Shown here piece by piece: positions 61,901 to 64,000 of a stretch of DNA of 64,000 nt (its first letter is position 1; each line of letters starts with the position of its first letter). The stretch is from Bdellovibrio sp. UBA4095 (GTDB lineage Bacteria > Bdellovibrionota > Bdellovibrionia > Bdellovibrionales > Bdellovibrionaceae). Position numbers and translations under genes: made by a program. Under the pieces are notes generated by a model. It was given only the letters and a program-made list of their open reading frames with translations. It did no database searches and was not told where the DNA came from. The stretch covers positions 124,001 to 188,000 of the forward strand of contig DFXZ01000003.1 in the NCBI GenBank assembly GCA_002381805.1, read 5' to 3'.

Positions 61901-62116
61901 AGCCCCCATAAGCTTCAAGAACTCTCGACGTGCCCAACCGTCCTCGCCATCCCCTTCTTTCAAAGGAGAAGATTGGAATTCAGTTTCGGCCATCTTCATG
62001 AACTCGGGATCATTCTTCCACTGTTCAAGGCTTAACCAATATTTATTATCTCGCTCCACATTTGGACGAAGAGCTTTTTTCATTTCTAATTCATGATCAT
62101 GATGCATTTCAGACAT
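58985..62116 (-). CDS. actB: alternative complex III iron-sulfur subunit ActB (molybdopterin-like/ferredoxin fusion)
   Basis: 1043 residues. The N-terminus has a Tat-type RREFLKLMG followed by lipobox-like TAGC, so it is exported folded and lipid-anchored. Residues about 90-720 form a molybdopterin-oxidoreductase-like domain that in this family has lost the cofactor. The C-terminal ferredoxin part (about 780-1010) has four cysteine clusters: CTGCSSCVVAC, CQHCDNAPCETVCP, CVGTRYCANNCP and CTFCVQR...CQTACP, so three 4Fe-4S and one 3Fe-4S cluster are expected. It starts 18 bases after actA. Confidence 0.93.
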   Translation of the reverse strand: MSEMHHDHELEMKKALRPNVERDNKYWLSLEQWKNDPEFMKMAETEFQSSPLKEGDGEDGWARREFLKLMGASLAMATAGCIRRPVQKIVPYNKQPEEVTLGQANYYSSAYFDGSDPIGMLVKTREGRPIKIEPIENNPFSISGLNIRSQASLMALYDPERLQGPKRSLFNEKKTNAQVIDVKWEELDKKVVDQLKKGDVALLTGSIASLATRALVSDFAQAFKAKHYVWEPLANEELREGQKASYGDDVVPTFHFDKAKMIVSVDADFLGTWIAPTAFTNQFVAGRKDIKNMNRMVSFDSNYSLTGANADIRFRIKPSQQLSVVMGLLHEIIVKQGRSSYAGNASIKEVLAPYADVATQFAMDPALFSKVAVDLWENRGQSLVVAGGLQTLTKTAQELQVAVNFLNSVLDNDGKTIDAKGALPMHGSYKELTQLIQSMAAGKIQTLIIHGVNPAYSLPEEMGFKDAIKKVKMVIYTGDRVDETGTHADFIVPDNHALESWNDMELSNGVVAICQPAIRPMYDTRSFQLSLMNWAYMAGQGPSRLRDYETFYDYLRVFWRSEVHPKFGKGQDFESFWQQTLQKGYAGSASKGSASRSFRLGAFTAIKPAPAQEGYELVLYPTAQLGDGKLANVAWLHELPDPVTKIVWDNYAMVSLATAEKHQIRASSVIELKVGDKKMELPVHIQPGLHDDVIALQVGFGREKAGKVGNGIGKNAFALATVSDSGVQFSGQIVSFTKLKKKYELACTQGHHSMEGRNIVVESTLKDYNKGQNGVTRAHVWSIWSGHEYSGHKWGMAVDLHSCTGCSSCVVACQSENNIPVVGKKYALMGREMHWLRIDRYYTGDPANAEAVFQPMLCQHCDNAPCETVCPVLATVHSDEGLNEMVYNRCVGTRYCANNCPYKVRRFNWFNFAKLIEKPMHMALNPSVGVRTRGVMEKCTFCVQRIQEAKTTVRNENRAMKDGDVKTACQTACPAGGIIFGDLNDPNSKVAQIFKTEERGYALLEEWHAKPSIRYLSKVRNNDKESTGGQDKGHGTAKQGEHS

Positions 62117-62134
62117 AAACTTCCCTGCAGATCC

Positions 62135-62680
62135 TTAGTAGTGACAAGTTGAACAGTTAAGTGGCGCCTTGTTTTCAGGCTCGCGATGACAGCTCACACA
62201 CCATCCCATAGAGAGGTCGGAAACTTGTTCCACTTTTTGCATTTTTTCGACTTCACCGTGGCATGTTTGGCAATTTACGCCCTTAGCAATATGCGCACTG
62301 TGATTGAAGTGTACGAAGTCCGGCAACATGTGTACGCGGACCCATTCAACTGAACCGCCATTATCATAGGCTTCACGAAGCTTTTGGATATTTGGCTTAT
62401 CCGTTGCAACCTGAAGGTGACAATTCATACACGTTGAAAGTGCAGGAATATTCGAGTGCTTTGAACGCTCCACTTGATTGTGGCAGTACTGACACTGAAT
62501 ATTGTGATTTCCCACGTGAAGAGAGTGATCAAAAGGAATCGGCTGCTCTGGAGCGTATCCTTTATTATATCCCCAACCTGGTTGAAACTTACAACCCGTG
62601 AGAAGAGTTACCATCATGAGCGCGCCCAAAAGAGCTACCACGCCCGCTGTCGATCTTTTAAATACCCGATGCATAATCAT
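62135..62680 (-). CDS. actA: alternative complex III pentaheme cytochrome ActA, lipobox type
   Basis: 181 residues with five CxxCH heme sites (CQYCH, CMNCH, CQTCH, CVSCH, CSTCH) and extra His ligands (HSLHVGNHN, HFNHSAH). It receives electrons within alternative complex III on the periplasmic side. The N-terminus is a hydrophobic segment ending LLTGCKFQ, which fits a lipobox, whereas ActA proteins I know carry a membrane helix instead. First gene of the operon; promoter presumably in 62681-62850. ATG at 62680 or 62674 (both in frame). Confidence 0.9.
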   Translation of the reverse strand: MIMHRVFKRSTAGVVALLGALMMVTLLTGCKFQPGWGYNKGYAPEQPIPFDHSLHVGNHNIQCQYCHNQVERSKHSNIPALSTCMNCHLQVATDKPNIQKLREAYDNGGSVEWVRVHMLPDFVHFNHSAHIAKGVNCQTCHGEVEKMQKVEQVSDLSMGWCVSCHREPENKAPLNCSTCHY

Positions 62681-62852
62681 CCTTCGCTAATCACTATGAT
62701 GTGGGACAATTCACCTAAATTTAATTTGCTCCTATTTAAAGGTGGAAAGGTCCTGTTGTCCATATTCTTTTTGCAAGCTTATTGAAAAAGAAGAAGACTT
62801 CCATTTCTTCGCCTAAATTCTGAGCAAGCTGCTTCTATTTTTTTATATTGCC

Positions 62853-62880
62853 GGTAGGAGCGGAAAACTTCCCTCCTACC
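62853..62880 (-). terminator. possible hairpin after the cytochrome maturation gene
   Basis: GGTAGGAG and CTCCTACC pair perfectly with a 12-base loop, 10 bases past the stop at 62890. No T-run follows on the minus strand. Confidence 0.4.
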
Positions 62881-62889
62881 ACGATCTTC

Positions 62890-64000
62890 TTATTTCTTCT
62901 TTTCACCAGAGCGTACAATGCCGACATACAGGACGGCCAAAAGATGAACGGCGATGAAACCGGAAACATATTCCACTCCACCCGCTCCGAATCCGTAGGA
63001 ATGAAGCCCTGCGCCAAGGACGAAGTTCACTCCGTACCAAGCCATTACGACCAATGAGAATGCGATAATTCCTGCAGCGACCATTCCGAATTGTTTAAGC
63101 ATGCCTGCATAGCGAGCATGCAGAACCGTCAAGTATCCAAGTAGAGCAATTAAGGCCCAAGTTTCCTTTGGATCCCATCCCCAGAAACGCCCCCAGGAGT
63201 AGTCAGCCCAAATACCGCCAAGAATAATTCCAGGCGCTAAAAAGGCCACACCGATTTGAATCGAACGATAGATCGCCAGCACAATAGCGCGAATTTTTTC
63301 CTTATTCTTCTCTTCACCACGCAGGAAGTAGTAAAGACCCATATCACCCAAGCAGAAGGCCAAGAAAAAGGCCGCATAACTGATAGTAATAGTCATCACA
63401 TGTATGGTCAGCCAATAGTTACTACGCAACACGGGCTCCAGGGGTTGCAATGTTGGATCCAGAACCGCGGGGGCAAAGTCAGCAATAACTAGAGAGAAAA
63501 GCGCCGCTATCGAGCCCGCAAACAGAATGATACGGAACTTGTAAATGATTTCCAGAATGGCAGCAAAAAGAAGCACGCCCCACGACACCCATACTACGGT
63601 TTCATACATGTTCGTAACAGGGGCTCTGCCCATAATATACATACGAATGCCGAATCCGTAGGTGTGCAAAAGGAAACCGATAGTAAGAAGAACCCAGGCC
63701 GTCTTCATCCACGACTCTTTACTAAGCGCCCAAACCATCAACAGAACTAACGATGACAGAAAATAGAATATATAGGCCCAACGGAAGGGATGAAAATCGT
63801 TATAGTGAACTTCGGCCTTGATGATGCCATCATTGTCATAAAGAGCAGGGTTTTCAGCTCGCGCCACCTCTTGGAAGGCTTGCACTGCCTTATCAAGAGC
63901 TTCTCCCTTTTCTTTTAGAATTGTTTTGTCTTCAGTTGTTGCCGTGGCTCCAATGTGGCCCACAAAAGCCTTCGTCAACTCCAGGAATTTTTCTTGAGGA
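62890..64000 (-). CDS. cytochrome c maturation protein, CcsB/CcsA type (5' end outside window)
   Basis: The frame is open through the right edge (the codons before the TTG at 63978 read as protein), so this is the C-terminal part of a larger protein. Several membrane helices follow a soluble stretch; the heme-handling WWD motif is WGRFWGWDPKETWAL, with external His residues (TIHVMTITI, LHSYGFG). It exports and attaches heme to apocytochromes in system II. The soluble region before the first helix suggests a CcsBA-type fusion. Its place next to actA fits maturation of ActA and ActE. Confidence 0.85.
   Translation of the reverse strand, partial: PQEKFLELTKAFVGHIGATATTEDKTILKEKGEALDKAVQAFQEVARAENPALYDNDGIIKAEVHYNDFHPFRWAYIFYFLSSLVLLMVWALSKESWMKTAWVLLTIGFLLHTYGFGIRMYIMGRAPVTNMYETVVWVSWGVLLFAAILEIIYKFRIILFAGSIAALFSLVIADFAPAVLDPTLQPLEPVLRSNYWLTIHVMTITISYAAFFLAFCLGDMGLYYFLRGEEKNKEKIRAIVLAIYRSIQIGVAFLAPGIILGGIWADYSWGRFWGWDPKETWALIALLGYLTVLHARYAGMLKQFGMVAAGIIAFSLVVMAWYGVNFVLGAGLHSYGFGAGGVEYVSGFIAVHLLAVLYVGIVRSGEKKK

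Noticed and set aside
1..64000. Prophage, insertion sequence or CRISPR array
   Set aside because: No integrase, transposase, terminal repeats, structural phage genes or regularly spaced repeats were seen on either strand.

Overview
The window reads as a chromosomal stretch of a Gram-negative, aerobically respiring bacterium. It has many signal-peptide and lipobox proteins, a predicted outer-membrane barrel, dTDP-sugar genes and a c-type cytochrome chain. The gene set (alternative complex III, a mevalonate-pathway operon, a pheS-pheT-ihfA-merR block, many unplaced secreted proteins) fits Bdellovibrionota, Bdellovibrio or a relative. That assignment is an inference from gene content, not from a marker gene. 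No prophage, insertion sequence or CRISPR array was seen.

Layout. 1-9.4 kb is a surface-glycan region: the end of UDP-glucose dehydrogenase (cut by the window edge), genes for dTDP-Fuc4NAc synthesis (wecD, rfbB, wecE), a polyprenyl-phosphate-type glycosyltransferase, two related multi-membrane glycosyltransferases, and a CDP-glucose dehydratase homologue that has lost its catalytic tyrosine. 9.4-13.5 kb holds envelope proteins without assigned function. 13.5-17.2 kb is pstSCAB, with a PAS histidine kinase diverging from it. 18.5-28 kb is a mix: a Fur-family regulator, a CysZ-like protein, an L,D-transpeptidase, a KGG stress protein, an exported glutaminase, a second-type (cysteine-free) S4 protein, a seven-bladed FG-GAP propeller and tRNA-Pro(GGG). 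28.4-29.9 kb is a small redox unit: ArsR regulator plus DUF2892 protein, divergent from thioredoxin plus OsmC across a 26-bp palindrome. 30-36.4 kb carries a MOSC protein, a CBS protein, a solute-binding protein and an orphan RND pump.

36.4-54.3 kb is the informational core. In enterobacteria thrS-infC-rpmI-rplT-pheS-pheT-ihfA is one block. Here it is split: thrS-infC-(SMR pump)-rpmI-rplT runs directly into a five-gene mevalonate operon (fni, HMG-CoA reductase, phosphomevalonate kinase, diphosphomevalonate decarboxylase, mevalonate kinase). Then come two decayed genes (a higA remnant and a frameshifted secreted protein), a forward rsmG / TPR-winged-helix / secreted protein / TrmH-family operon, and only then pheS-pheT-ihfA-merR. 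infC uses an ATT start behind a strong Shine-Dalgarno sequence.

55.3-62.7 kb is a complete six-gene alternative complex III operon (actA-F), closed by a terminator, with a cytochrome c maturation gene (ccsB/ccsA type) running off the right edge. I found no single new defence-like or mobile system. The best leads are the tyrosine-less SDR with its half-GNAT neighbour, the split informational cluster carrying isoprenoid genes, the canonical -1 slippery heptamer exactly at a frame break, and acidic tails shared by several nucleic-acid-binding proteins.
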